NCBI RefSeq assembly: GCF_005222485.1
Contig: NZ_CP029078.1
Location: 806,001 to 870,000, forward strand
Direction: 5' to 3'
From: Streptomyces griseoviridis
Lineage (GTDB): Bacteria > Actinomycetota > Actinomycetes > Streptomycetales > Streptomycetaceae
DNA: 64,000 nt
Positions 9,101 through 17,587 of this stretch are shown piece after piece. Numbering within the stretch: the first letter of the stretch is position 1; the number at the start of each line of letters is the position of its first letter. The position numbers and the translations under genes were made by a program. The notes beneath the pieces were generated by a model, which saw nothing but the letters and a program-made list of their open reading frames with translations, did no database searches and had not been told where the DNA came from.

Positions 9101-9620
9101 CCGTGGCGGGGTGGCCGGACGCGGGCAGGATCTGCTGTCTGCCGTCGTCGGTGAAGCGGGCGCGGAGCATGCCGTGCCGGGCGACGAGGGCGCGGACTGC
9201 GGTGTCCAGACGGTCCGGGTCGACGTCGGCGCCGTCGAACTCGACGTACAGGTGGGCGGCGACGGAGCCGAGGGTGGTGTCGTCGCCGCGGCCGATCCAG
9301 TACGCGTGCTGCATGACGGCGAGCGGGAACGGTTCGCCGGGGTCGGCGGTCGGGGGCCGCGGGGCGGGCGGCGGCGGGGGCGCGGGGCTCGCGGCCTCCA
9401 GGAGCGCGCGCCAGGCGCGCAGGGTGGGGTCCTTGGCGAGTTCGGCGAAGCTGACGCGGACGCCCTGCTTGCGCCAGCCGCCGGCGATCCTCATCAGGGT
9501 GATCGAGTCGAGGCCCCAGGCGATGAGGCTGTCGTCGGCGCCCGGTGGTCCGTCGTCCGCGCGCAGCGCGTCGGTGACCGAGCGCATCAGGTCGTCCGGG
9601 GTCGGGGGGTGCTGCGTCAC
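6156..9620 (-). CDS. NRPS 4: ArCP-Cy-A-PCP starter protein
   Basis: 1154 aa, MbtB-like layout. An aryl carrier domain at 1-85 has the phosphopantetheine serine in WGLDSITL (S39). A cyclization domain at about 100-540 has the D-x4-D-x2-S motif (DMLAADALS) instead of HHxxxDG. Then come an adenylation domain (about 550-1040) and a PCP (LGGDSVLA). By manual alignment the A-domain pocket reads D-L-Y-N-L-G-L-I-H, close to the cysteine code DLYNLSLIWK, so a thiazoline is the first guess; oxazoline from Ser/Thr is not excluded. The ArCP should be loaded with salicylate by the AMP ligase at 29708. No thioesterase; the tail from about residue 1130 looks like a docking peptide. GTG start after GGAGG, 74 bases after the preceding NRPS gene. 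Confidence 0.9.
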   Translation of the reverse strand: MTQHPPTPDDLMRSVTDALRADDGPPGADDSLIAWGLDSITLMRIAGGWRKQGVRVSFAELAKDPTLRAWRALLEAASPAPPPPPAPRPPTADPGEPFPLAVMQHAYWIGRGDDTTLGSVAAHLYVEFDGADVDPDRLDTAVRALVARHGMLRARFTDDGRQQILPASGHPATVVHDLRDLDATTAAARLEEIRHTASHARLDVAAGEVSRVRLSLLPGGATRLHVDVDMLAADALSYRVLLSDLAALYLHPETPLPAIRTSYPEYLAERREVRRLSREQSRDWWARRVPELPTAPELPLVPEAERADPTRVTRRHHWLPPEEKRRLADRAHRHGLTPAMAVATAFAEVLAAWSGQQRFLLNVPMFDRRGSHPDVDLLVGDFTSSVLLDVDLTERATFTEHARRLQDRMHTDAAHADYSGVEVLRDLTRHHGEQVLAPVVFTSALNLGELFDTGVTRSFGRPAWIVSQGPQVLLDAQVTEVDGGLLVNWDVREDAFPDTLVDAMFAAFHGLVTRLGTDDTVWEQPVPALLPEAQTARRATVNATGTPHPQRLLHEGFFTHAAQRPDVPALLWGDEGALSYGELAALALRTAGALVARGTRPGDTVAVSLPKGRDQIVAVLGVLAAGAAYVPLGVDQPAARRDRIRRTAGFRLALTDGRPLDGVDALAVADAVRAEPLPAPLRVDPEQPAYVLFTSGSTGEPKGVEVPHRAAMNTVDDLDERYGVGADDRCLAVSALDFDLSVYDVFGLLSAGGAVVLVDEADRREAGQWADLVRAHRVTVLNCAPPLLDTLLLATAEGELAPLRLVLLGGDWVGTDLPGRLARRAPGCRFVGLGGTTETAIHSTVCEVRDAQVPAHWRAVPYGTPLRGVRCRVVDGHGRDRPDWVPGELWIGGAGVALGYRGDPERTAERFTEAAGVRWYRTGDLARYWPDGTLEFLGRRDHQVKLRGFRIELGEVEAALAGHPAVRRAVAGLTRARGVQLAVAVAAEAVTEDGVREWARTVLPPHMVPSRVVVARELPLTSNGKLDRRAVAALLEARPCEEAEQRPPGSALETVVAATWARVLGVDRVGLDDGFFALGGDSVLATVIVSRLRAALDTSEVSVRALFATLTAGGMAKRLAAEEETPGRLEQVAAIQLEIEAMSADEVDSALGGS

Positions 9621-9694
9621 CGGTTCCTCCGCTGCCAGGGGTGGGGTCCTTCAGGGGGTGTCATCTCGGGTGTCCCTCGGACGTCTCGGGGGCC

Positions 9695-12600
9695 TCAGAG
9701 GCCGTCGTCGTCGAAGGCGTCGTTCTCGAAGTCGTCGATGTCCTCCTGGGTCAGCTCGACCAGGGGGAGGTCGGACGGGGTGAGTCCGGCGGCCGGGGTG
9801 GCGTCGGCGTGCCGGGCGAGTCCGCGCAGGGCGTGGTCCCAGAGGGCGAGCAGCCGGTCGGCCTCGGCGGGCGCGAGGAAGGTCTCGGGCCATCCGGCGG
9901 CGAGGTGCAGCCGGGCGGCGCCCGCCTCCTCGACGGCGACCGCGTTGATCTCCAGGCCGAGGGCGGCGGGCCTGCCGGGGTCCGGCGGCACGCGCAACAC
10001 CGGTGCCTCGGGGGCGAGTTCCCACGGCTGGGCGGCGGACTCCGAGGCGGTGAACCGGCCCAGGTAGTTGAAGCCGATCTGGGGCTGGGGAAGTTTCTCC
10101 AGGGCGGGCGCGGTGTCGGGGTTGAGGTGGCGCAGCAGGCCGTAGCCGAGGCCGTGGTCGGGTGCGGCGCGCAGTTGCTCCTTGACGCGTTTGAGGGCGA
10201 GTCCCGCGGCGGGGCCGCCGGCCAGCGCCTCGTCGAGGTCGAGGGGGCCCGGGTCGATGCCGACCGGGTGGCCGACGGTGGTGGACAGATCGACGCCGTC
10301 GGCGCCGACGGCGTCCTCGACGCGCCCGTGTCCCTCCACGCCGACCAGCAGCGACCGGCCCGGTTCGGCCCGCTCCGCGCGCCAGCCGGCGACGGCGAGC
10401 GCGAGCGCGGTGAGCAGGACGTCGGGTGCGGTGGCGCGGTAGGCGGCGGGGAGGGTGGTGAGCAGGGCGGCGGTGGTGTCCTCGGGGAGGACGAGGGTGT
10501 GCTCCCGTACGGTGCGCGCCGGGCCGAGCGGGCGGTCGAGGAGCGGCGGCGCCGACAGCAACACCTCTGTCCACCAGGGGAGTTCGCGTACGCGTTCGGG
10601 CTTGGTGGCTTCCTCGGTGAGCAGTCGGCTCCAGGTGCGGAACGAGGTGCCCGACCGGTCGCGGGTGGGAGTCGAGCCGTCCTGGGCGGTGCGCCAGGTC
10701 TCGGCCAGGTCGGTGCCGATGATCCGCCAGGAGACGCCGTCGACGACGAGGTGGTGGGCGATCAGCAGGAGCCTGCCGGGACGGTCGCCCGCGGGGCGGA
10801 ACCAGACGGCGCGCAGCATCCGTCCGGCGCGCGGGTCGAGCCGGGACGCGGCCTCGGCGAGCCCGGCCCGTACGTCGGTACCGGTCGCGACGGTGAGCAG
10901 GTCGTCGACGGGGACGCTGCCGCGCGGGGGCACGTCGAGGCGGCCGTCCCCGGTCAGCCGGGCGCGCAGCATGTCGTGGCGGTCGACGACGGCGGCGAGC
11001 ACGGTGCGGAGCGTGTCGTGGGTGAGGCCGGGCGGGGTGACGAGCAGGGCGGCCTGGGCGAGGCCGCCCCAGGAGCCGTCGGGGCCCGCCGTCCAGCGCA
11101 TCACCGGGGTGAGGTCGAGGGTGCCGGTGGGTTCGTCGGCGGGTCCTGGCGCGGCCTCGGCCGCGTCGGCGGCCGCCGCGGCGAGTCCCGCGGGGGTGGG
11201 GGTCTGGAAGATCTGCCGGGGGCTGAGCGCGAGGCCCTCCTTCCGCGCGAGGGTCACCAGCCGGATGGAGACGATGCTGTCGCCGCCGAGGGCGAAGAAG
11301 TTGTCGTCGACGTCGACGGAGGTGAGGCCGAGTACGGTGGCGAACAGCGCGGTCAGGCGGCGTTCGCGGTCGTCGGCGGGCTCCCTGGTCGCGGTGGCGG
11401 GGGCGGCGGCCCGGGGGGCGGGCAGGTTCTTGCGGTCGACCTTGCCCGACGGCATGAGCGGGAACGCGTCCAGCGGGGTGAGGGTGCGCGGGACCATGTG
11501 CTCGGGGACCCGTTCGGCGAGCCAGTCGCGCACCTCGGCCGGTGGCGGTGGATCGCCCGCGGCGACGAGGTAGCCCGCCAACTGCCGTACGCCGGGCGCC
11601 TCTTCCCTGATCACCACGACGGCCCTGCGCACGCCCGGGTGCTGTTCGAGGACGGCCTCGATCTCCTCCAGCTCGACGCGCATTCCGCGGATCTTCACCT
11701 GGTTGTCGGCGCGGCCGAGGAACTCCAGGGTGCCGTCGCGCTGCCAGCTCACCAGGTCGCCGGTGCGGTAGAGGCGCCCGCCCGGCGGCCCGAAGGGGTC
11801 GGCGATCCAGTGGTCGGCGGTGCGCCGCGGGTCGTTGACGTAGCCGCGGCCGAGGTAGACGCCGCCCGCGTACAGCTCGCCCGGTACCCCGACCGGGGTC
11901 GGCCGCAGCCGTTCGTCGAGGACGTAGAGGCGGGTGTTGGTGTTGGGGCGGCCGATGGAGACGGCGCTGCGGATCGCGCCGGTGCGGTAGACGACGTGGC
12001 TGACGCCGATGGTGGCCTCGGCGGGCCCGTAGCCGTGGTACATGATCGCCGGGCTGACGGCGCGGAAGCGGGCGAACAGCTCGGGGGTGAGGACCTCGCC
12101 GCCGCACCAGACGTGCCGCAGCGAGGCGGCCCGCTCGGCGAACCCGTCCTGTTCCAGGAGCAGATCGAGCATGGAGGAGACCAGGTAGGTGAAGGTCACC
12201 CGGTGCCGGGCGACGGTGTCGAGGAGGTAGTCGACGTCCCGTTCGCCGCCGGGTTCGGCGATCACCAGCCGGCCGCCGTGCACCAGCGGCAGGAAGATCT
12301 CGTTGATGGAGATGTCGAAGCCGAGCGGCGCCTTGAACAGCGCGGCGTCGTCGGTGCCGAAGCCGAGCAGGCCGCGCTGCCACAACAGGCGGTGGGCGAT
12401 GGCCCGGTGGCGGATCATCGCGCCCTTGGGGACGCCGGTGGAGCCCGAGGTGTGGATGACGTAGGCGAGCCCTTCCGGGTCGACCTCGACGCCGGGGTTC
12501 CCGGCGCTCGGGACCGGGCCGTCGAGGTCGACGGCGACGACCGGCGGCGCGTCGTCGCCGGGTACCGCGTCGTCGCCCGCGCGGGTCAGGACGGCGGTGA

Positions 12601-15600
12601 GGCCGGCGTGGGCGCACACCTCGGCGATCCGGCGGGCGGGCCAGGACGGTTCGAGGGGGACGAAGGCGCCGCCCGCCTTGAGGACGGCGAGCAGGGCGAC
12701 GACCATCTCCACGGACCGTTCGAGATGGATGCCGACCCTGGTCTCGGGTCCGACGCCGAGCGAAGTGAGCCTGTGGGACAGGGCGTTGGCGCGGGCGTTC
12801 AGCTCGGCGTAGGTGAGGGCGCGGCCGTCCTCGGTGCCGTACTCGACGGCGGTGAGCCCGGGGGTGAGGGCCGCCTGCTCCTCGAACAGGGCGGTGAGGG
12901 TGGTGACGGGCATGGGGTGCGCGGTGTCGTTCCACTCCCCCAGCAGGGTGCGGCGTTCGCCGGGGGTGAGGAGGTCGGCGTCGGCCACCGGGCGGTCGGG
13001 GTGGCGGGCCAGGTCGGTGACGAGGCGGACCCAGCGGTCGGCCATCTCCCGTGCGGTGTCCGGGTCGTAGAGGTCGAGACTGTGGACCAGGGCGCCGGTG
13101 ACGCCGCCGGAGCCGGCGCGCTCGAACAGATGCAGGGCGAGGTCCGTCTTGGCGGTGTGGAAGGGCACCCGTCGCTCGCTGAGTTCAAGTCCGGCGAAGT
13201 CCCGGGTGTCGGGCGGGGCCTGCTGGTGGGCGATCATCACCTGGAACAGCGGGTGGCGTCCCGTCGAGCGGGTCGGGGCGAGCGCGTCGACCAACTGCTC
13301 GAAGGGCAGCTCCTGGTGGGCGTAGGCGTCCAGGTCGGCTTCCCTGACCCGGGTGAGCAGCTCGCGGAAGGTCGGGGCGCCGGACAGGTCGGTGCGCAGC
13401 ACCAGGGTGTTGACGAACAGGCCGATCAGGTCGTCGAGTCGGGCGTCGTGGCGGCCCGCGACCGGGGTGCCGAGCGGAATGTCGTCGCCGCCGCCGAGCC
13501 GCCCGAGGAGGACGGCGAGGGCGGACTGGAGCGCCATGAAGACGGTGCCGCCCGTCTCGGCCGCCAGCCGGGCGAGCGCCGCGTGGACGTCCGCGTCGAG
13601 GGTGAGGTCGACGGCCCCGGCGCGGTGGCTCGCGACGGCCGGTCGCGGCCGGTCGACGGGCAGTTGCAGCTCCTCCGGCAGCCCTGCCAACGCGGCTTTC
13701 CAGTAAGCGAGTTGGTCGTCCAGGTCGTCGAGGGCGCGCTGCCGCCAGAGGGTGTGGTCGGCGTACTGCACGGGCAGCGGGGCCCAGTCGGGCGGGGTGC
13801 CGTCCCTGCGGGCCAGGTAGGCCCGCTCCAGGTCGGCGAGGAGCGGTTCGGCGGACCAGCCGTCGGTGGCGATGTGGTGGACGAGCAGCAGCAGGACGTG
13901 GTCGTCGGGGGCGAGGGCGTAGAGGGTGGCGCGTACCGGGATCTCGGTGTCCAGGGCGAACGGGCGGGCGGCGGCCTCGGCGAGGAGGGCGTCGAGGTTC
14001 CCGGGCCCGGTGGCCACCACGGTGAACGGCACGGCGGCGAGGGCGGCGGGCAGCACGGACTGGCGCGGGGTGCCGTCGTCGTCGGGGAAGAGGGTGCGCA
14101 GTGCCTCGTGCCTGGCCACCACGTCGTCGAGCGCCGCGTGCAGGGCCGTCCGGTCGAGCGGTCCGGTCAGCCGCAGGGCGGTGGGGAGGTTGTAGGTCGG
14201 GGCCGGGCCTTCGAGGCGGTACAGGAACCAGAGCCTGGCCTGCGCCGATGAGAGCGGCAGCGACTTGGGGCGGTCGGCGGGGACGAGGGCGGGGCGGCGG
14301 TCGGCCGGGGTGGCGAGGAGCGGGGCGAGGGCCGCGGCGGTCGGGGTGTCGAAGACAGCGCGCAGCGGGACGTCGGCGCCGAGTTCGGCGCGGATGCGGG
14401 CGACCAGGCGGGTGGCGAGGACGGAGTGGCCGCCGAGCGCGAAGAACTCGTCGTGGACGCCGACGGACGGCAGTCCGAGCAGGTCGGCGATGAGCGCGCA
14501 GAGGCGGGCCTCGGCGTCGGTGCGGGGCGCGGTCGGGGTGGTGAGGTCCGCGAGGTCGGGCGCGGGCAGGGCGGCCCGGTCGAGTTTGCCGCTGGGGGTG
14601 AGCGGCAGCGCGTCCAGGACGACCACGGCGGCCGGCAGGAGCGGGTCGGGGAGGATGGCCTTGAGGTCGCGCCGCACCTGGAGCGGTGCCAGTGCGGCGC
14701 CGGGCAGCGGGACGACATACGTCACCAACCGCCGCTCCCCCGGCTCATCCTGACGTACTGTCACCGCCGCCTGCGAGACGCCGGGCAGGGACGCGGCGGC
14801 GGCCTCGGTCTCGGCGGGTTCGACGCGGACGCCGCGGATCTTGACCTGGTCGTCGGTGCGGCCGAGGAACTCCAGCGCGCCGCCCGGCCGCCGGCGCACC
14901 AGGTCGCCGGTGCGGTAGAGGCGGCTGCCCGCAGGGCCGTAGGGGTCGGCGACGAAGCGGGTGGCGGTCAGGGCGGGGCGGGAGAGGTAGCCGCGGGCGA
15001 GTTGGGCGCCGGCCAGGTACAGCTCTCCCGGGGTGCCCGGCGGGACGGGGCGCAGCGACGCGTCGAGGACGAGGGTGCGGGTGTTCCACACCGGGCGGCC
15101 GATGGGGACGGAGCCGCCGGCAGAGCTGGTGCCTTCGGCGCAGGACCAGGCGGTGACGTCCACCGCGGCCTCGGTGGGTCCGTACAGGTTGTGCAGGGCG
15201 GTGCCGGGCAGCAGGGCGAGGCAGCGGTCGGCGAGGTCGGTGGGCAGGGCCTCGCCGCTGCACAGCACCCGGTCGAGGACGCCGCGGACCTGTTCGGCGG
15301 CCGGGTCGTCGAGGAAGGCGCGCAGCATCGACGGGACGAAGTGGGCGGTGGTGACGCGGTGTTCGCGGATGACTTCGGCGAGGTGGGCCGGGTCGCGGTG
15401 GCCGCCGGGGCGGGCGAGCACCAGGGCGGCGCCGGTGATCAGCGGCCAGAAGAACTCCCAGACCGAGACGTCGAATCCGGCGGGCGTCTTCTGCAACACC
15501 CGCTCGCCCGGCCCGAGTCCGTAGGTGTCCTGCATCCAGAGCAGCCGGTTGACGATCGCGGCGTGGTCGACGACGACGCCCTTGGGGCGGCCGGTGGAGC

Positions 15601-17587
15601 CCGAGGTGTGGATGACGTAGGCGGGGTGCGCGGGGCGCAGCGGCAGCGTCCGCTCCGCGTCGGTGAGTTCGGCGGCGGGCAGGGCGGCGAGCCGGTCGCG
15701 GGTGCGCGGGTCGTCGAGGAGCAGGGTCGGCGCCGGGTGCGCGGGCAGGGCGCCCGTGGTGGTGACGACGAGTGCGGGAGCGGCGTCCTCGATCAGGAAC
15801 GCGAGGCGTTCGGCGGGGTACCCGGTGTCCAGGGGGACGTAGGCGGCGCCCGCCTTGAGGACCGCGAGGAGCGCCACCACCAGGTCGGGGCCGCGGTCGA
15901 GGGCTACGCCCACGAGGCTTTCGGGGCCCGCTCCGCGGGCGATCAGCAGGCGGGCGAGCCGGTTGGCGCGGGCGTGCAGGGCCGCGTGGTCGAGCCGGGT
16001 GCCGTCGGCGACGAGGGCAGGCGCGTCGGGGGTGCGGCGGGCCTGCTGGTCGAGGAGGGCGGTGAGGGTGGTGGCGGGGACCGGGTGCGCGGTGTCGTTC
16101 CAGTCCGCGAGGACCTGGCGCTCCTCCCTGCCGGTCATCAACGGGAGTTGGGAGAGCGGGAGTTCGGGGTCCGTGAGGGCGTTCGCGAGAAGGGTCTCCA
16201 GGTGGCCGAGCAGACGGTCGACGGTGTCCGCGGTGAAGAGTTCGCTGCGGTAGGTGGCCTCGACGCGCAGCCCGCCGCCGGTGAGGAACGCCTCGAGCGA
16301 CAGGTCGAACTGGGTGGTGTCGTTGTGGACGGTCTCCCACCGTGCGCTCACCCCGGGCAGTCGCGGCCCTTCGAGTCCCTGGGTGAGGAAGAGGAGCATG
16401 ACGTCGAACCAGACGGCGCGGCCCGGGTGGCGCCGCGGCCTCAGCCGCTCCACCAGCCGGTCGAACGGCATGTCCTGGTGGGCGTAGCCGTCGGTGCACA
16501 GCTGCCGTACCCGCTCGACGAGTTCGCCGAACCCGGGGTCGCCTTCGAGGTCGGCGCGGAGAGCGAGGGTGTTGCCGAAGTTCCCGATCAGCTGTTCCAG
16601 GCCGGGCAGGTCGCGGCTCATGACGGCCGAGCCGACCGGGATGTCGGTGGCGCCCGTGACCCGGTGCAGCAGGGCGGCGAGGCCCGCGAGGAGCACCATG
16701 AAGGGGGTGGCGCCGGTGCCCCGGGCGAAGGCGGTGAGCCGGTCGGTGACCTCGGGCGCGAAGGTGTGCGAGCGCCGGTCGCCGCGGGCGGTGGGGTGGG
16801 CCGTGCGGGGCGCGTCGAGGGGCAGGGCGAGCGGGGCGGGCGGCGGGACGAGGACCGTGCGCCAGTGGTCGAGGTGGTCGGCGAGCCGTTCGTCGGTCCA
16901 GGTGGCGCGCTGCCAGTGCGCGAAGTCGGCGTACTGGACGGGCAGCGGTTCGAGGTCGGCGGGGGTGCCGGTGACAGCGGCCCGGTAGAGGGCGCTCAGG
17001 TCGCCGGAGAGGGCGTTGAACGTGCCGCCGTCCCAAGCAATGTGATGGACCGTCAGTACGAGGGTGTGGTCGTCGTCGGCGCGGCGGATCAGCAGGGTGC
17101 GCAGCGGGTGGTCGGCGGCGAGGTCGAAGGGGGTCGCGGACGCGGTCCTGGCGAGCGCGTCGGCGCGGCTGTCCTGCGCGTCCGCCGCCAGGGTGCCGAG
17201 GTCGGCCGTGGTGAACTCCAGCTCCGCGGTGGCGTCGACGACCTGCTCGGGGGTGCCGTCGGGGGCGACGGGGAAGCGGGTGCGGAGCACCTCGTGCCGG
17301 TCGAGCAGGCCCCGCAGTGCGGTGCGCAGTGCGGCCGGGTCCAGCGGGCCGCGGAGCCGGACGGCGAGGCACACGTTGTAGGCGGGGCTGTCCGGGTCGA
17401 GTTGCTGGAGCAGCCACATCCGGGACTGGGCGAAGGACAGCGGCAGCCGGCCGGCGTCGGCGGGCCTGCGCGGGATCCGCTCCGCGTGGGCCCCGGGGTC
17501 GGCCAGGCCCGCCGACCGGAGCCTGCGGCGCAGCAGTTCGCGCTTGCGGGCGGCGAGGTCGCCGGGAGCGGCGTGGGTCTCCGTCAC
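9695..17587 (-). CDS. NRPS 3: C-A(Ser)-PCP-C-A(hfOrn)-PCP-E
   Basis: 2630 aa, two modules. It begins with a basic helix (LAARKRELLRRRL) and an LCL-type C domain (LPLSFAQSRMWLLQQL, HHIAWDG). A1 pocket: D-V-W-H-L-S-L-V-D-K, the serine code. First PCP: LGGHSVLA. A second LCL-like C domain (HHIATDGWS) follows. A2 pocket: D-I-N-Y-W-G-G-I-G-K, identical to the code published for formyl-hydroxyornithine in coelichelin synthetase CchH. Then PCP (LGGDSIVS) and an epimerization domain with HHLVVDGVSW and EGHGR, ending in an acidic tail (LTQEDIDDFENDAFDDDGL) likely used for docking. The GTG start overlaps the stop of NRPS 2 (GTGA), so the genes are translationally coupled. It incorporates Ser, then D-hfOrn. 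Confidence 0.92.
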   Translation of the reverse strand: MTETHAAPGDLAARKRELLRRRLRSAGLADPGAHAERIPRRPADAGRLPLSFAQSRMWLLQQLDPDSPAYNVCLAVRLRGPLDPAALRTALRGLLDRHEVLRTRFPVAPDGTPEQVVDATAELEFTTADLGTLAADAQDSRADALARTASATPFDLAADHPLRTLLIRRADDDHTLVLTVHHIAWDGGTFNALSGDLSALYRAAVTGTPADLEPLPVQYADFAHWQRATWTDERLADHLDHWRTVLVPPPAPLALPLDAPRTAHPTARGDRRSHTFAPEVTDRLTAFARGTGATPFMVLLAGLAALLHRVTGATDIPVGSAVMSRDLPGLEQLIGNFGNTLALRADLEGDPGFGELVERVRQLCTDGYAHQDMPFDRLVERLRPRRHPGRAVWFDVMLLFLTQGLEGPRLPGVSARWETVHNDTTQFDLSLEAFLTGGGLRVEATYRSELFTADTVDRLLGHLETLLANALTDPELPLSQLPLMTGREERQVLADWNDTAHPVPATTLTALLDQQARRTPDAPALVADGTRLDHAALHARANRLARLLIARGAGPESLVGVALDRGPDLVVALLAVLKAGAAYVPLDTGYPAERLAFLIEDAAPALVVTTTGALPAHPAPTLLLDDPRTRDRLAALPAAELTDAERTLPLRPAHPAYVIHTSGSTGRPKGVVVDHAAIVNRLLWMQDTYGLGPGERVLQKTPAGFDVSVWEFFWPLITGAALVLARPGGHRDPAHLAEVIREHRVTTAHFVPSMLRAFLDDPAAEQVRGVLDRVLCSGEALPTDLADRCLALLPGTALHNLYGPTEAAVDVTAWSCAEGTSSAGGSVPIGRPVWNTRTLVLDASLRPVPPGTPGELYLAGAQLARGYLSRPALTATRFVADPYGPAGSRLYRTGDLVRRRPGGALEFLGRTDDQVKIRGVRVEPAETEAAAASLPGVSQAAVTVRQDEPGERRLVTYVVPLPGAALAPLQVRRDLKAILPDPLLPAAVVVLDALPLTPSGKLDRAALPAPDLADLTTPTAPRTDAEARLCALIADLLGLPSVGVHDEFFALGGHSVLATRLVARIRAELGADVPLRAVFDTPTAAALAPLLATPADRRPALVPADRPKSLPLSSAQARLWFLYRLEGPAPTYNLPTALRLTGPLDRTALHAALDDVVARHEALRTLFPDDDGTPRQSVLPAALAAVPFTVVATGPGNLDALLAEAAARPFALDTEIPVRATLYALAPDDHVLLLLVHHIATDGWSAEPLLADLERAYLARRDGTPPDWAPLPVQYADHTLWRQRALDDLDDQLAYWKAALAGLPEELQLPVDRPRPAVASHRAGAVDLTLDADVHAALARLAAETGGTVFMALQSALAVLLGRLGGGDDIPLGTPVAGRHDARLDDLIGLFVNTLVLRTDLSGAPTFRELLTRVREADLDAYAHQELPFEQLVDALAPTRSTGRHPLFQVMIAHQQAPPDTRDFAGLELSERRVPFHTAKTDLALHLFERAGSGGVTGALVHSLDLYDPDTAREMADRWVRLVTDLARHPDRPVADADLLTPGERRTLLGEWNDTAHPMPVTTLTALFEEQAALTPGLTAVEYGTEDGRALTYAELNARANALSHRLTSLGVGPETRVGIHLERSVEMVVALLAVLKAGGAFVPLEPSWPARRIAEVCAHAGLTAVLTRAGDDAVPGDDAPPVVAVDLDGPVPSAGNPGVEVDPEGLAYVIHTSGSTGVPKGAMIRHRAIAHRLLWQRGLLGFGTDDAALFKAPLGFDISINEIFLPLVHGGRLVIAEPGGERDVDYLLDTVARHRVTFTYLVSSMLDLLLEQDGFAERAASLRHVWCGGEVLTPELFARFRAVSPAIMYHGYGPAEATIGVSHVVYRTGAIRSAVSIGRPNTNTRLYVLDERLRPTPVGVPGELYAGGVYLGRGYVNDPRRTADHWIADPFGPPGGRLYRTGDLVSWQRDGTLEFLGRADNQVKIRGMRVELEEIEAVLEQHPGVRRAVVVIREEAPGVRQLAGYLVAAGDPPPPAEVRDWLAERVPEHMVPRTLTPLDAFPLMPSGKVDRKNLPAPRAAAPATATREPADDRERRLTALFATVLGLTSVDVDDNFFALGGDSIVSIRLVTLARKEGLALSPRQIFQTPTPAGLAAAAADAAEAAPGPADEPTGTLDLTPVMRWTAGPDGSWGGLAQAALLVTPPGLTHDTLRTVLAAVVDRHDMLRARLTGDGRLDVPPRGSVPVDDLLTVATGTDVRAGLAEAASRLDPRAGRMLRAVWFRPAGDRPGRLLLIAHHLVVDGVSWRIIGTDLAETWRTAQDGSTPTRDRSGTSFRTWSRLLTEEATKPERVRELPWWTEVLLSAPPLLDRPLGPARTVREHTLVLPEDTTAALLTTLPAAYRATAPDVLLTALALAVAGWRAERAEPGRSLLVGVEGHGRVEDAVGADGVDLSTTVGHPVGIDPGPLDLDEALAGGPAAGLALKRVKEQLRAAPDHGLGYGLLRHLNPDTAPALEKLPQPQIGFNYLGRFTASESAAQPWELAPEAPVLRVPPDPGRPAALGLEINAVAVEEAGAARLHLAAGWPETFLAPAEADRLLALWDHALRGLARHADATPAAGLTPSDLPLVELTQEDIDDFENDAFDDDGL

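Noticed and set aside
5379..10067. Very long + strand open frames across the NRPS genes (also 9641-14251, 14426-17737, 17317-22605)
   Set aside because: They are antisense or out-of-frame shadows caused by high GC; their translations are low-complexity Gly/Arg/Val/Asp and match no domain, while the minus-strand frames give perfect NRPS motifs.
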